IMG/VR virus record: IMGVR_UViG_3300010151_000030
Location: 1-42,191 of that record
From: a virus
Length of the DNA: 42,191 bases
Strand: one strand, 5' to 3'
Shown here: positions 10,399 to 19,832 of the stretch, one piece after another
Layout of the letters: each line of letters opens with the position of its first letter
Position numbering within the stretch: position 1 is the first letter of the stretch
Made by a program: the position numbers and the translations under genes
The notes under the pieces: generated by a model
Told to the model about the DNA's origin: nothing
The model's input: the letters and a program-made list of their open reading frames with translations, nothing else
Database searches by the model: none

Positions 10399-11634
10399 TT
10401 ATCCAATCACTCTTGAATTTAAAAGAGCAACGTCATCTTTCAAGTTACTAATTTCAAGAGCAATATCGTCGATTGTTGGTGTTGTAGCAGAGGTATTTGT
10501 TGTTGATGCTGTTAAGATGTCTCTAACTTCTAATTCTTCTACAGAAACTTTACTAGGTACATAGACTGCTTGTGTTGTCTTGATTCGTAGGAGGGGAACC
10601 ATCTGAATGGATGTTGGAGAACCAAAAACATCAATTATACTATCGCTTGTTGATTTATATTGGGGTGTGAAAAATTTGGTCATTCCGTTTGATTTTGCTT
10701 TAGATGTTGATTTATGAATTGTAATAAAAGAATTTGAACTGCTGAAATTGTCCTCAGTTGATTTCTTTTTAATTTCATATTTGTTATTAACCAAATCAAC
10801 ATTTTCAATTGTTCCTTGTGTTTTAGAAGTTCCTGTTCCTTGTGATATGTTTTTACTTTTGTGTGACAAATTAGCATTATATTCCGAAGTAAGTTCGACT
10901 TCTTCAATATAACCATATTTTGGTTTACCCGAAGAGTCTTTATATACAGAATATAACGATTGATAAGTTGTAGTAGAAAGTTCATGAGAACTTCTTGCAT
11001 CCACCCATGTGTCATTTTTAGAAGTAATTTCTTCAACCAGATCCGTTGGGACATAAATTAAACTTCCCACTGGAGGACTAGATAAGTCTTCTCCTGCTAC
11101 CGCTCCGCCAACTTCATAACCGATATAATTTAAAACTACACCGTTATAGTCATCAATACTAGTCCTGGAAAGGAGAGGCTTTGTAATCCATGTTTGGGTT
11201 GTTGGTGCAAGATTTTCTAGTTCGCCAGCAGTTATACCACTAAGGAAAAATACATCATTCCCGCCACCAAGCCCCCCAGTATTACCGTCCGCATCAGGCA
11301 CATAATTAAATTGTTCTGAAGGATACACAATAAGTCCCGAAATAACCACGTTGGCATAATTTATGTCGTCATCGACAGTTTCGATTATTCCAAAAACTTC
11401 AGAAGTCGCAGGAGAATCGGCTCTAGCCTTGGCAAATTTGTTTTCACTGACACTTCCGCTACGAACATCATAAAAGATAACATCACCACCCGTTACTCCG
11501 CCCAATGAAGAATCAAAACCACCAGAAAATCCACTCTCATTAATGGTAACAAACAACCGAGATCCCGAATTGATTTGTAAATCACGAACTAAGAGATTGG
11601 GGGTTATATTTGATGTGTTTGAACAACTATTCAT
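10399..11634 (-). CDS. Virion structural protein, probably fibre or baseplate-associated
   Basis: 411 aa, no family recognised with certainty. It begins MNSCSNTSNITPNLLVRDLQ, is rich in Gly, Ser, Thr and short beta strands, and ends in a short alpha-helical segment (ALEISNLKDDVALLNSRVIG) that could form a trimeric coiled coil. A GAGGAAAA ribosome site precedes the ATG. It sits in the late structural operon between a 749-aa fibre protein and the first collagen-like fibre, so a connector or fibre-support role is plausible. Nothing enzymatic is visible. Function is inferred from context and composition only. Confidence 0.7.
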   Translation of the reverse strand: MNSCSNTSNITPNLLVRDLQINSGSRLFVTINESGFSGGFDSSLGGVTGGDVIFYDVRSGSVSENKFAKARADSPATSEVFGIIETVDDDINYANVVISGLIVYPSEQFNYVPDADGNTGGLGGGNDVFFLSGITAGELENLAPTTQTWITKPLLSRTSIDDYNGVVLNYIGYEVGGAVAGEDLSSPPVGSLIYVPTDLVEEITSKNDTWVDARSSHELSTTTYQSLYSVYKDSSGKPKYGYIEEVELTSEYNANLSHKSKNISQGTGTSKTQGTIENVDLVNNKYEIKKKSTEDNFSSSNSFITIHKSTSKAKSNGMTKFFTPQYKSTSDSIIDVFGSPTSIQMVPLLRIKTTQAVYVPSKVSVEELEVRDILTASTTNTSATTPTIDDIALEISNLKDDVALLNSRVIG

Positions 11635-11644
11635 TTAATTTTCC

Positions 11645-13894
11645 TCATAGGTTATCATTAAGATCAGCATCTGCAACGTAGTGGATTGAAATGTTATCTA
11701 AAAGAACGGCTCCGTTAACAACTGCAATTCTAGCACCCTTCTTGTTAACAGTATTTTCAATACTATTAAGACCAACGGGGCTGACTCTAATTCTTTCATT
11801 AAATCCCTTAGAACCAGAAGTTAATCTAACGTCTTGACATGCGGTTCTATTAAAACCATCTCCTGTCTGACCACTCTTTGGAGAGAACACAAGGAACGTT
11901 GGATCTTCTCTCATTTCTATAGGGAATCTGTGATAATAATCACCTGATTGTGTTATGGGGAAATCTATTACAGTATAGTCAGGCAGACACTCTGTTACCA
12001 TAGTTTCCGACATATTCTGTTGATCTAATGAATAGGTTCTTTGATAATACCTACTACATTTTTGCAGTTCATCGTGGAGATTTGTTGGCTCGAACGGAGT
12101 GGCAGAATAACCATATTCTATTTTTACCTGTGCTAAATCAATAACATTTTCATTGTTCGAAATATCAAACCCCAAAGCAACATAATGTGAATCACCACTT
12201 GGTGCTTTTGCAATTTCGGGTGCTTGGAACACTAAAGTATGCTTTGACCAGTTATTTGATAATATAACACTGTCGTCTAAGGTATTTACTGTATAGTCGC
12301 TATTACCATCGTAATTTTGAGTCCATACAATTCCCAGCGTCGAACCAGAAACATCTGCTTTACCATAGAAAGATAATGTTAAATCATCATTCCTAATGGA
12401 AGTGACATCTTCTATTCTGTTTTCAATATAAACTTTATCGGAAGCAGTAGATCCTTCGATTATATGTTGTGTTTGGACATAATAAGTCGGGTTTCCTTCG
12501 ACTTCTGTTTGATTTGAAGCAAAGGACATTCTTTGGATACTAGCAGTTATTCCGGCTCCGCTGGTGACACCATCATTACGAACCCAACGGTCAGCAAAAT
12601 ATGTGCTTTCGGTTCCGGCATATTGAGATATTCCTATTCCTCTTTGCCAAACATCAAACCCGCCGTTTATTAGGAGATTGTGGCCCCCACCGCCTCCACC
12701 ACTAACGCCATTTGGGGATAGACTTTTAAATAGTGTTGACATTTCTCCGGGACGAGGAGCACCATCAGCCACCTGATTTAATATAACACCTACCTTTTCG
12801 CCGCCATTGTCCCAGACGTTAGCAAACGGTTTTGCTAGGTCTCCGGGTCGGTCGGATACTAGTTCGCCATCCGACCCCAAGAACAAAAGACCTGTTTTAG
12901 TTGACGGGAAGGGATTTATATATCCGGTAACTGCTACTTCAATTATTTGACTTGTTAATTGGCTTATAACAACACCAACTGCATCATGAGCAGTTTCAAC
13001 CACACCGCCATCATCACTCGAACACCAGAACCAGTCATTATATGCACTTCTTCCATGTGTGTCGCCAGTAAAATCAATGCCTGGTTTATAGCCAACAATC
13101 TTACCGTTTGAAAATCCATGTCCACCGACCCCCAAATCAACCGGTGTACTGAGGTAATTATATGCTGATGCAGAAGATCCACTAGATCCTGAGAGATATA
13201 CACCCCTATATTGAACCACAAATCCGGCATCTGCACTCAAACCAACCATCATAGGTTTGGAAACATATCCCTCGATTGCGGGTTCTTCGGGAGTCATCAT
13301 TCCCGCATCATTTCCGTCCACAAAGAAAATACAACCGGCACTAATTCCGCCCGTGGTGACTATTGAGGAAAGATCATCGCCCTGTACTCGTCCGAACGGA
13401 GTTATTTGTAGATAATCGGTTGTTATTTCCGAAACAAGACCAATGGCTTCCGCATTGGTTTTTGTGTTTGCTCGGGATTTAAAAACGTATAAATTATCAT
13501 AGCCAGAAGAAGATCCCATCCCGATAGGATTACCAAAAGAAAATCCAGCATGGGTCCAGCCGCTTGGTCCGGGAAAACTTCCGGATGCAGTAGAGCCATA
13601 AATTCGATAATTCATCGAAGATGTTTGACTATTTCCCATATCATAATCAAGAATGCCATCAATCTTGACATTATCTAAAAATGTTATTCCGTTGGGCACT
13701 TCGTTGTTTAGCGAAAATGTGGCATCTCCAGAGGCATCAATAGACACATTAATACCATCCCCGGAAAGACCATCATAGACTCGAAGACGATTTAATTTTT
13801 CAATTATTTCATCGTTTTCTTTGGTTATCCAATCATAAAATGTATCCGCAGCAGCCAATGGATTTATTTGGTAATCGTTATTTTCTACGCCCAT
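11645..13894 (-). CDS. Tail fibre / adhesin with carbohydrate-binding-like domain
   Basis: 749 aa. The N-terminus (DTFYDWITKENDEIIEKLNRL) resembles the attachment segment common in marine T4-like fibres. A Gly-rich hinge (GGGGGG) precedes NLLINGGFDVWQRG near residue 403, followed by a jelly-roll-like stretch containing FADRWVRND and, near residue 620, LQKCSRYYQRTYS. This combination (N-G-x-F-x-x-WQRG...DRW...KCxRYY) is a well-known phage fibre and structural-protein pattern with a carbohydrate-binding-module-like fold. Unlike its downstream neighbours it is cysteine-poor. An exact TATAAATA late promoter lies just upstream, and the ribosome site AAGAGGAA fits the ATG. Probable receptor-binding or fibre protein. 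Confidence 0.82.
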   Translation of the reverse strand: MGVENNDYQINPLAAADTFYDWITKENDEIIEKLNRLRVYDGLSGDGINVSIDASGDATFSLNNEVPNGITFLDNVKIDGILDYDMGNSQTSSMNYRIYGSTASGSFPGPSGWTHAGFSFGNPIGMGSSSGYDNLYVFKSRANTKTNAEAIGLVSEITTDYLQITPFGRVQGDDLSSIVTTGGISAGCIFFVDGNDAGMMTPEEPAIEGYVSKPMMVGLSADAGFVVQYRGVYLSGSSGSSASAYNYLSTPVDLGVGGHGFSNGKIVGYKPGIDFTGDTHGRSAYNDWFWCSSDDGGVVETAHDAVGVVISQLTSQIIEVAVTGYINPFPSTKTGLLFLGSDGELVSDRPGDLAKPFANVWDNGGEKVGVILNQVADGAPRPGEMSTLFKSLSPNGVSGGGGGGHNLLINGGFDVWQRGIGISQYAGTESTYFADRWVRNDGVTSGAGITASIQRMSFASNQTEVEGNPTYYVQTQHIIEGSTASDKVYIENRIEDVTSIRNDDLTLSFYGKADVSGSTLGIVWTQNYDGNSDYTVNTLDDSVILSNNWSKHTLVFQAPEIAKAPSGDSHYVALGFDISNNENVIDLAQVKIEYGYSATPFEPTNLHDELQKCSRYYQRTYSLDQQNMSETMVTECLPDYTVIDFPITQSGDYYHRFPIEMREDPTFLVFSPKSGQTGDGFNRTACQDVRLTSGSKGFNERIRVSPVGLNSIENTVNKKGARIAVVNGAVLLDNISIHYVADADLNDNL

Positions 13895-13917
13895 TTAGAT
13901 TCCTCTTAATACTGTTA

Positions 13918-13925
13918 TATTTATA
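13918..13925 (-). promoter_or_regulatory. T4-type late promoter (TATAAATA)
   Basis: The plus strand reads TATTTATA, which is TATAAATA on the minus strand, the exact T4 late -10 element. Using T4 spacing, transcription would begin near 13912, giving an 18-nt leader containing AAGAGGAA before the ATG at 13894. It lies in the 37-bp gap behind the 267-aa gene and would allow the fibre cluster to be transcribed independently of the upstream baseplate genes. Confidence 0.75.
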
Positions 13926-13931
13926 ATACCA

Positions 13932-14735
13932 TCACCACTTGTTTATTAATAAATTATTCATATATCGAATTTCAGACCTATAACCAGAAAGAACTTTTAT
14001 TATTGGACTAACTGTAGTGCCGCCCACCGCTCCATTATCTAAACTAGTTATACTTATTTTAATTCTATCGGCGGTGGCTGATGTTATACTGCTACCTTGT
14101 TCGGTTTGGTCTTCTAGTGTTTCGTCAATAGACGAATTTACATGAGAAACATTAACCGCAAATCCGACATAATATTCCCCACCAGTTTTTGGTAATCCGC
14201 CTTTAGTTATATCGTCATTTAAATGCATCCAAACTTTCAAACCTTTAAACCGGCCAAGTGGCGATTCTACCAAATACCAACCCTTTCTGCAAGTAACACT
14301 TATGCTGTTGGTTCCAATAACAACACTAACTAAATTAGTATTTGCATTTGAAGTTAGAGATGGGTTATTAAATGGATAGAGAGGAGTAGTACCAGACCAC
14401 CCAGGACCATGAACAACTAAACCGGTTCCATCATCTTGACCAATTCCAATTGTATCCTCGTGTATTAGACCATCAGATCCCCCATTATAATCACTATCCC
14501 ACAACAGACCAGGACCACCCAACCAGTTATGTTGCATTTGGGTTGTTAGGGATGACATTCGATAAAAATGATCTTGAATTTCATTTACTTCAGCAGCCTG
14601 TAGTGGTTGTCCCGGCTTAAACGCAACCATCACATAATTATTAGCATTGCCAGTATTTTCATGTAAATTAACACGACTAAAATACGGTGATTGATCTAAG
14701 TAAAATGTATCAGGTCCAAATGGTTCGAATGACAT
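13932..14735 (-). CDS. Virion structural protein (baseplate/fibre-attachment type)
   Basis: 267 aa. Near residues 39-53 it carries KPGQPLQAAEVNEIQ, closely resembling the PG-x-x-LQAxExNxIQ motif of T4-like and other myovirus fibre-attachment or baseplate proteins (DUF4815-like). The rest is beta-rich and ends with GYRSEIRYMNNLLINKW. An AGGAG ribosome site precedes the start. It lies immediately downstream of the gp8-like gene, where T4-like phages carry gp9/gp10-type fibre-connector proteins, so it may link fibres to the wedge. That role is inferred; no equivalence to a specific T4 protein is claimed. Confidence 0.72.
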   Translation of the reverse strand: MSFEPFGPDTFYLDQSPYFSRVNLHENTGNANNYVMVAFKPGQPLQAAEVNEIQDHFYRMSSLTTQMQHNWLGGPGLLWDSDYNGGSDGLIHEDTIGIGQDDGTGLVVHGPGWSGTTPLYPFNNPSLTSNANTNLVSVVIGTNSISVTCRKGWYLVESPLGRFKGLKVWMHLNDDITKGGLPKTGGEYYVGFAVNVSHVNSSIDETLEDQTEQGSSITSATADRIKISITSLDNGAVGGTTVSPIIKVLSGYRSEIRYMNNLLINKW

Positions 14736-14746
14736 AGTCTAAACTC

Positions 14747-16543
14747 CTAGCAGTACGATTTAACAATTCTAAAGGTTAATAGTTGAGTGGGTTCTCCCAC
14801 AGAAGGTAAAGATATGGAAGTGCTTGTTTTTGTATAAACCACACTTCCGCTTCCGGGAACAACATCACTGAGATCACGACTAACTATACTATAATAAGTA
14901 CCAGTATCAGATGAATTCACAAGACTTGACGCAGATGTTCTGTCGGATTCGGCTGTTGAAGGATTGATAAAAACTTCCAACTCTTTATTTGTGGGTGTAG
15001 TGTCATCCAGAGAAACAGATTGCATTTGACCTGCGGATACATTTTCATTATCCACAAAACGAGCAAATTCTGCTTCTTCAAAACTGCTCATGTCTGTTGT
15101 TAATATTCTATATTTGTCTGTTGCTCTGTAGAATGTTGTTGCTTCTTTTTCTTGTTTATCAGATCCTAATATTTTAGTATTATCAGATGATTTGAGTTCA
15201 ATGTTTCTGGCTATTCCATAAAATTTAAAAGATTGTTGAGTTGTGCCAACATTATCGGATATTTCAGAAGATCTAATTTGAATATTGTACATAATATTAC
15301 AAGCACTTAATAGTTCTATAGGATTGACTGCTATTCCATCAACTTTATCAATATTAATTTCAATTCTGCTTTCAAAGCCCTGCGCACTAATAATTTGAAT
15401 ATCTTTATATCCTGATCCAGATGAAACGACTTCGATTCCATGAATTATGTTGGTTTTATAAATGTCTTTATATGTTTTAAATCTTAAAACCGCCCCAGAG
15501 CCAGTGGAACTATCTATTTCTATTTCTGGGTTTGAATCATCAACAGTAAGATCCGAAATGCTAAGATTCGCAGCATCAAAAAACACAGAGATAATTCGTC
15601 CATCGTTACCAGAAGATTCTGTTTCTGTTGCTGATTGAAATTTTTCATTGTTCTGTGAAGGGATGGTGGAAGAATTGATTTTTTCTACTTGGGTTTTAGT
15701 TTCTTTTGAACATGAGCATGGAGTATCCACACAAGACAAGCAACTATTAGTTCCCTCGGTGCTTTCAGTAAATAATGCTTCCATCCCCAAACGTCTTGAA
15801 ATTTCGAGGCACTCATAGCATTTTATATTTGTTATTGTTTTATAAAGTTGACCGGGTTCATAATATGCGTCTCCGACCGAATCATAAAAATAATTTTCAT
15901 GGTAAAGACAACACGAACCACATGTAGTGCTGTTAGAGCCACACATTTCAGTTGCACTTGAGGAAAATGTTCCGGCCTTTGTTATTTCTGTAAATTCATC
16001 CAATGAAGGAACTGGTAACCATTTTCCGGTCAAAAATGATTGTAGTTTCCAGTCGATTTTATATAAAGGAAGCCACGAATACCCATCTGAGTATTTTTGA
16101 ATACCTGTCGTGTGGGTTGGTTCGACACTAGACCCGCTTGTGTGTCTTAAATCGTAACGATTGTGTTCGTTATCAGAAACACACATATAAACTATTCTGT
16201 TATTTTTATTATATGCATAAAAAGATTCAGCACCAGATTCTTGTCCAGCCGATCTGTAGGGATGATATGATGTTTCCCGAGACCAATCAATTCTAGGGAT
16301 AACAAGTGCAATATCTTTCTTGTTTAATGTCTTATGAAAACAAATTGAATTTAAAACATTAGCATCCTCGAAAAAGTTATTACCACCTATACTAGAATTT
16401 TTTCCAACGTTAATTGGATTTTGAACGCCACCCATAAAGAAAGTATAGAAATTAGGAATGCCGTTCACATTGGTGCCAAAATTATTGTAAATCATTTTGG
16501 CATTCTGAACCCCAATTTGTCTGGAAAAATTATTTGAAGTCAT
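14747..16543 (-). CDS. 8: gp8-like baseplate wedge protein with cysteine-rich insertion
   Basis: 598 aa, against 334 aa in T4 gp8. The N-terminal third has the gp8 family pattern: an early FYTFFMGG, an IPRIDW segment, RIVYMCVSDN and DGYSWLPLYKID. Residues about 201-278 are a Cys-rich insertion with ten cysteines (TCGSCC, KCYEC, SCLSC, PCSCS), resembling one of the modules in the fibre paralogues. The C-terminal half is beta-rich and ends STSISLPSVGEPTQLLTFRIVK-like. The start lies 1 bp after the stop of the upstream wedge gene and is coupled to it (AGGATGCTAAAATG). In T4, gp8 dimers sit in the wedge beside gp6, gp7 and gp10. The insertion is the unusual part. Confidence 0.82.
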   Translation of the reverse strand: MTSNNFSRQIGVQNAKMIYNNFGTNVNGIPNFYTFFMGGVQNPINVGKNSSIGGNNFFEDANVLNSICFHKTLNKKDIALVIPRIDWSRETSYHPYRSAGQESGAESFYAYNKNNRIVYMCVSDNEHNRYDLRHTSGSSVEPTHTTGIQKYSDGYSWLPLYKIDWKLQSFLTGKWLPVPSLDEFTEITKAGTFSSSATEMCGSNSTTCGSCCLYHENYFYDSVGDAYYEPGQLYKTITNIKCYECLEISRRLGMEALFTESTEGTNSCLSCVDTPCSCSKETKTQVEKINSSTIPSQNNEKFQSATETESSGNDGRIISVFFDAANLSISDLTVDDSNPEIEIDSSTGSGAVLRFKTYKDIYKTNIIHGIEVVSSGSGYKDIQIISAQGFESRIEINIDKVDGIAVNPIELLSACNIMYNIQIRSSEISDNVGTTQQSFKFYGIARNIELKSSDNTKILGSDKQEKEATTFYRATDKYRILTTDMSSFEEAEFARFVDNENVSAGQMQSVSLDDTTPTNKELEVFINPSTAESDRTSASSLVNSSDTGTYYSIVSRDLSDVVPGSGSVVYTKTSTSISLPSVGEPTQLLTFRIVKSYC

Positions 16544-16544
16544 T

Positions 16545-17633
16545 TTAGCATCCTAGTTCCGTGCAAGAAGTTAAACCAATATTCGGACTTACCGATAAAT
16601 TACACATTTCATACAAGTCTCCTATATTTATATCACCAAAATTGCCACCCCCGCCAATAGGTTCGTCCCAATCGGGAAGAACATGTGTTGGGTATGCTAC
16701 ATCATTTAATGGGTCGCTATCAGCGTTGGAGTTATAATAAGGCAGAGTACACCCGGTACAAGAATTGATGGTTTCATCTGTATTTAGAGTATATGGTAAA
16801 TAATTTCCTAATATTGGGAATTCACAAAATATTTCAATATCATCAGGTCCGGTTGGACCTTCCCAATCTTCAAGAGAAGTTTCAAATAATATTTTTGTTC
16901 CGACAGGATGCAATACAGATTTGATTGCATCCTTATATACCGGCACACCATCTCCGTTTGGGAATATATCATCAAAAAATGGATCATCTGGATCAATAAC
17001 AGCATTTATGATGTATGTGAATGGCTGAAACCAGTCTCCGTCCGTTAGTGGGTTTTCGTTTAAATGGCTTCCGTATTTAGGATAAATGTCGTCGTCTGTT
17101 TTCCCCCGATTTAAATGAAAAACCAGCCTTCCTGGATAATCAAAATCGGCTGTAATACCGAATAGATTTCTTAAAAAATATTGATAGGATTCTTCGGATC
17201 CTTTTTTGTGATATAGAGAAGTTTTTACATTTTTTATAAAACTTCTTAATTTTTCAATAGGAACACCGAATAAAGAATCACCACCAATTAAATGTTCTGG
17301 AAATGAAGGCAAGAATGTTTTCGAATATTTTTTTAGTAGAATTTCTGGGGTCGTATCGAGGTCGAGATAATTTAAAAATCCACCCAATTCTAAATTATAA
17401 CCAGATCCTTTGGACGAATATAACCAATCATAATATGCTTGGAAAAAATTTATGAAAATGGATTCGTTTGAACCAAATTCGTTGTGTATCCATTTTGGTA
17501 TTTGGTCTCTAACATCTCGAAAGGAGGAATCGACCATAGCAGAAGATTTCCCAAACAAAGAATTTATTGTTTCTTGTCGTTTTCTGTGCTTATATTCTTC
17601 ATTTTTTTTAGATTTGTTATAATACGGAAACAT
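16545..17633 (-). CDS. Baseplate wedge-associated structural protein
   Basis: 362 aa. Residues about 40-75 (PKWIHNEF, FINFFQAYYDWL), about 85-105 (NYLDLDTTPEILLKKY) and about 135-165 (KTSLYHKKGSEESYQYFLRN) match a family found in T4-like cyanophages and other marine myoviruses next to gp6 and gp8. That family is annotated as virion structural protein and possibly takes the place of gp7. A small Cys cluster (NSCTGC) lies near residue 291. It is packed between gp6 and gp8 with 1-bp spacings, and a GAGG box precedes the ATG. I am confident it is a virion protein and less sure of its exact wedge position. Confidence 0.75.
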   Translation of the reverse strand: MFPYYNKSKKNEEYKHRKRQETINSLFGKSSAMVDSSFRDVRDQIPKWIHNEFGSNESIFINFFQAYYDWLYSSKGSGYNLELGGFLNYLDLDTTPEILLKKYSKTFLPSFPEHLIGGDSLFGVPIEKLRSFIKNVKTSLYHKKGSEESYQYFLRNLFGITADFDYPGRLVFHLNRGKTDDDIYPKYGSHLNENPLTDGDWFQPFTYIINAVIDPDDPFFDDIFPNGDGVPVYKDAIKSVLHPVGTKILFETSLEDWEGPTGPDDIEIFCEFPILGNYLPYTLNTDETINSCTGCTLPYYNSNADSDPLNDVAYPTHVLPDWDEPIGGGGNFGDINIGDLYEMCNLSVSPNIGLTSCTELGC

Positions 17634-17634
17634 T

Positions 17635-19398
17635 TTAACCTCGGGGTTCTATAGATGCAGTGGTAATCACATTAATTTTTATATTTTCCTTTGCAGTAAA
17701 CACTAATTCTTCTTGTGGAAGAATTGTCGTTATTGAAAAGGAATTAACTGAAACACCAGCATTAATTTCCACCAGACCCGTGATATAATCAACAGTTCCG
17801 GCTGTTTCTGAAATGATATTTTTAACCCCATTGATATAATTAAATGCAATTATATTGTTGGTGCTTGGATTGTCTTGTAACCAAAAAGGTTCATTCGACA
17901 ACGTTGATGTTGTTATTTGTGAAGATGAAATTGTATCACCGGCAAATGAACCTCTAACAAGTGTAGTTAAGAATTTAATTTTTCTTTTATCGGTAGAAGT
18001 TGGTTGTGTGTTTTTCATTTTTAATGATATACCAGAATCAGAAATTGTTAATGCTTTATCTTTCTTTTTTAGTTCCTCGTTGATTTGAGTTTTATCAAAC
18101 ACAGTGTTAAATTCTTCAGTTTCATAAAGAGAATTGACTGCGGATTCTACTATAGCATTCAGTTCGTCTTGGGATCTGGGAGTGTCGTTTGGATTATAAA
18201 AACCATTTACGTTTACTATAAGTGAAAATGATTCTGAGGGAATACATTCAGAAAATATAGTAACGGGTAGTTTAGTGTCAAGAAAAGAAGAAGCATCTAC
18301 ACATTCTCCGTCATTATCAAAAGACATTAAAACTTTTCCATACTGTGGCGGAGATGCTTCGTCTCCGCCCCAGAGAGAAAAATTATTATATGATTTTTCT
18401 TGCAATAGACTAATACAGTCATCTTTTGTTACTGCCCTATCTTGGGCTGCAAACCAGCGAGGAGCATAAAAACGTATACTGTCTAAATTTGGTCCATTAC
18501 TTCCACCAGAAGAAGATGATAATGTTGTTATTTCATTATTCCCAGAAAGAGCATCAGCATCAGAACCTTTTATGACATCATCTGTTTCGAAAGAAAACAC
18601 TTCATTGCCATCAGTGCCACTGCTTAAAACAAAAGACAACTGAACTTTATCGTTTGTTTCTATTTTTCTACCAACAGATATATTTTTTAATTCTTCTTCC
18701 AGTCCACCGAATATAATTTTAAATCCTTTTGAATCTCTTTCTAGCCAATATAATTTTTGATCTTCGCCCACATTAAGTGCTATGTTCGAACTAAGAACAT
18801 ATTCGTCCCATGTTGATCCCCCATCATCACTTACTTCAACAATTAATGAAGAAATATCAATGTTTGGATAAGCATCTAATGATATACTTTGTGATTCTAT
18901 TTCAACGACAAACACCTGATCAAAAATTATATTTTTGGCTTCATATAATTCTATAGACGGATGTTTCCCCTGACTGTCTAGTGTATAGTCTTGATATGCA
19001 ACAAACACAAAAGATTCGTCGCTACCGGTTCCTTTAAATTTATGTTCTAATTTTTTTATCACATTACCCTCTCCCCCCTTGGTCATAGAAACAGTAGCAA
19101 CGGCACTGTTATATCCCGGAACTGCATACCCAAGAGGTTTTGTTAGTGATATTAGAGATTCTTCTTTTTGAGCACTATCTAAAAACATTTCGTTAGCAAT
19201 CATGTTCGTATAAAAAGCATAATATAAGGTATTATAGGATAAGAGATCAATCAAGGTAGACATAGCAGAACCGTCATACGTATAGTCGTTTAAATATGAA
19301 GCAGCACCCACCTTTTCGGTTTGAAGAAAATTAATAATACTATTTCGTATATCTTCAAATCCTAAATTTCCTATGTTTATTCTGTTTCCTGCTACCAT
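17635..19398 (-). CDS. 6: gp6-like baseplate wedge subunit
   Basis: 587 aa, near the 660 aa of T4 gp6. The N-terminal half contains the gp6/gpJ-type pattern: IRNSIINFLQ, STLIDLLSYNTLYYAFYTNM with ANEMFLDSA following, LTKPLGYAVPGYNSAVA, and later IRFYAPRWFAAQDRAVTKDDC. This last motif is the strongest identifier of the gp6 family. gp6 forms the continuous ring that clamps the wedges together in the T4 baseplate. The gene directly abuts gp25 (stop TAA immediately followed by ATG), the conserved 25-6 order of T4-like phages. It has few cysteines, so the Cys enrichment is not uniform across the baseplate. Confidence 0.88.
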   Translation of the reverse strand: MVAGNRINIGNLGFEDIRNSIINFLQTEKVGAASYLNDYTYDGSAMSTLIDLLSYNTLYYAFYTNMIANEMFLDSAQKEESLISLTKPLGYAVPGYNSAVATVSMTKGGEGNVIKKLEHKFKGTGSDESFVFVAYQDYTLDSQGKHPSIELYEAKNIIFDQVFVVEIESQSISLDAYPNIDISSLIVEVSDDGGSTWDEYVLSSNIALNVGEDQKLYWLERDSKGFKIIFGGLEEELKNISVGRKIETNDKVQLSFVLSSGTDGNEVFSFETDDVIKGSDADALSGNNEITTLSSSSGGSNGPNLDSIRFYAPRWFAAQDRAVTKDDCISLLQEKSYNNFSLWGGDEASPPQYGKVLMSFDNDGECVDASSFLDTKLPVTIFSECIPSESFSLIVNVNGFYNPNDTPRSQDELNAIVESAVNSLYETEEFNTVFDKTQINEELKKKDKALTISDSGISLKMKNTQPTSTDKRKIKFLTTLVRGSFAGDTISSSQITTSTLSNEPFWLQDNPSTNNIIAFNYINGVKNIISETAGTVDYITGLVEINAGVSVNSFSITTILPQEELVFTAKENIKINVITTASIEPRG

Positions 19399-19803
19399 TT
19401 ATCTTACTCTCTCTATTGAAAGGACTAATGAATCTTGAACTGGTTCTTTTGGGTTGCCTATAATATACTTAAAAATAATTTCAAAACTTAAAATGTGTTG
19501 GTCGATAAGTGAATCGTCAATACGAACTTTTTGTAACAATACTCTAGGTTCAAATATCTCTAATTGGTCCCTAATTTCACTATTTAAAGAATAGTGAGAT
19601 CCTTGATCATATAATTCGAATAATATATCAGCGAGGTTGGACCCCATTCGAGATTTAAATGGTCGTTCTTGCTTATGGGTTAATATGATATTCTTAATAG
19701 ATTGTTTTATCGAATTTTCATTTGTTTTAATGTTAACATCATCACTAAAACTATTTTTAGAGAACGAAAAATCAACATCGGAATATTTTATTTTTTCAGG
19801 CAT
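19399..19803 (-). CDS. 25: gp25-like baseplate wedge subunit
   Basis: 134 aa, versus 132 aa in T4 gp25. It has the gp25-family core QERPFKSRMGSNLADILFEL and the conserved EPR triplet (residues 85-87) followed by a beta-hairpin. gp25 in T4 and its relatives in contractile injection systems help nucleate sheath assembly in the wedge core with gp6 and gp53. A perfect late promoter TATAAATA lies at 19822-19829 with an AAGG box in the short leader. Length, motif and position before gp6 all agree. Confidence 0.92.
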   Translation of the reverse strand: MPEKIKYSDVDFSFSKNSFSDDVNIKTNENSIKQSIKNIILTHKQERPFKSRMGSNLADILFELYDQGSHYSLNSEIRDQLEIFEPRVLLQKVRIDDSLIDQHILSFEIIFKYIIGNPKEPVQDSLVLSIERVR

Positions 19804-19821
19804 GTAAAAACCTTTTTAGAA

Positions 19822-19829
19822 TATTTATA
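19822..19829 (-). promoter_or_regulatory. T4-type late promoter (TATAAATA) for gp25-gp6-gp8 segment
   Basis: The plus strand reads TATTTATA, giving an exact TATAAATA on the minus strand in the 29-bp gap between the 281-aa gene and gp25. With T4 spacing the transcript starts near 19816, leaving a 13-nt leader with an AAGG ribosome site before the gp25 ATG. Confidence 0.75.
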
Positions 19830-19832
19830 AGA

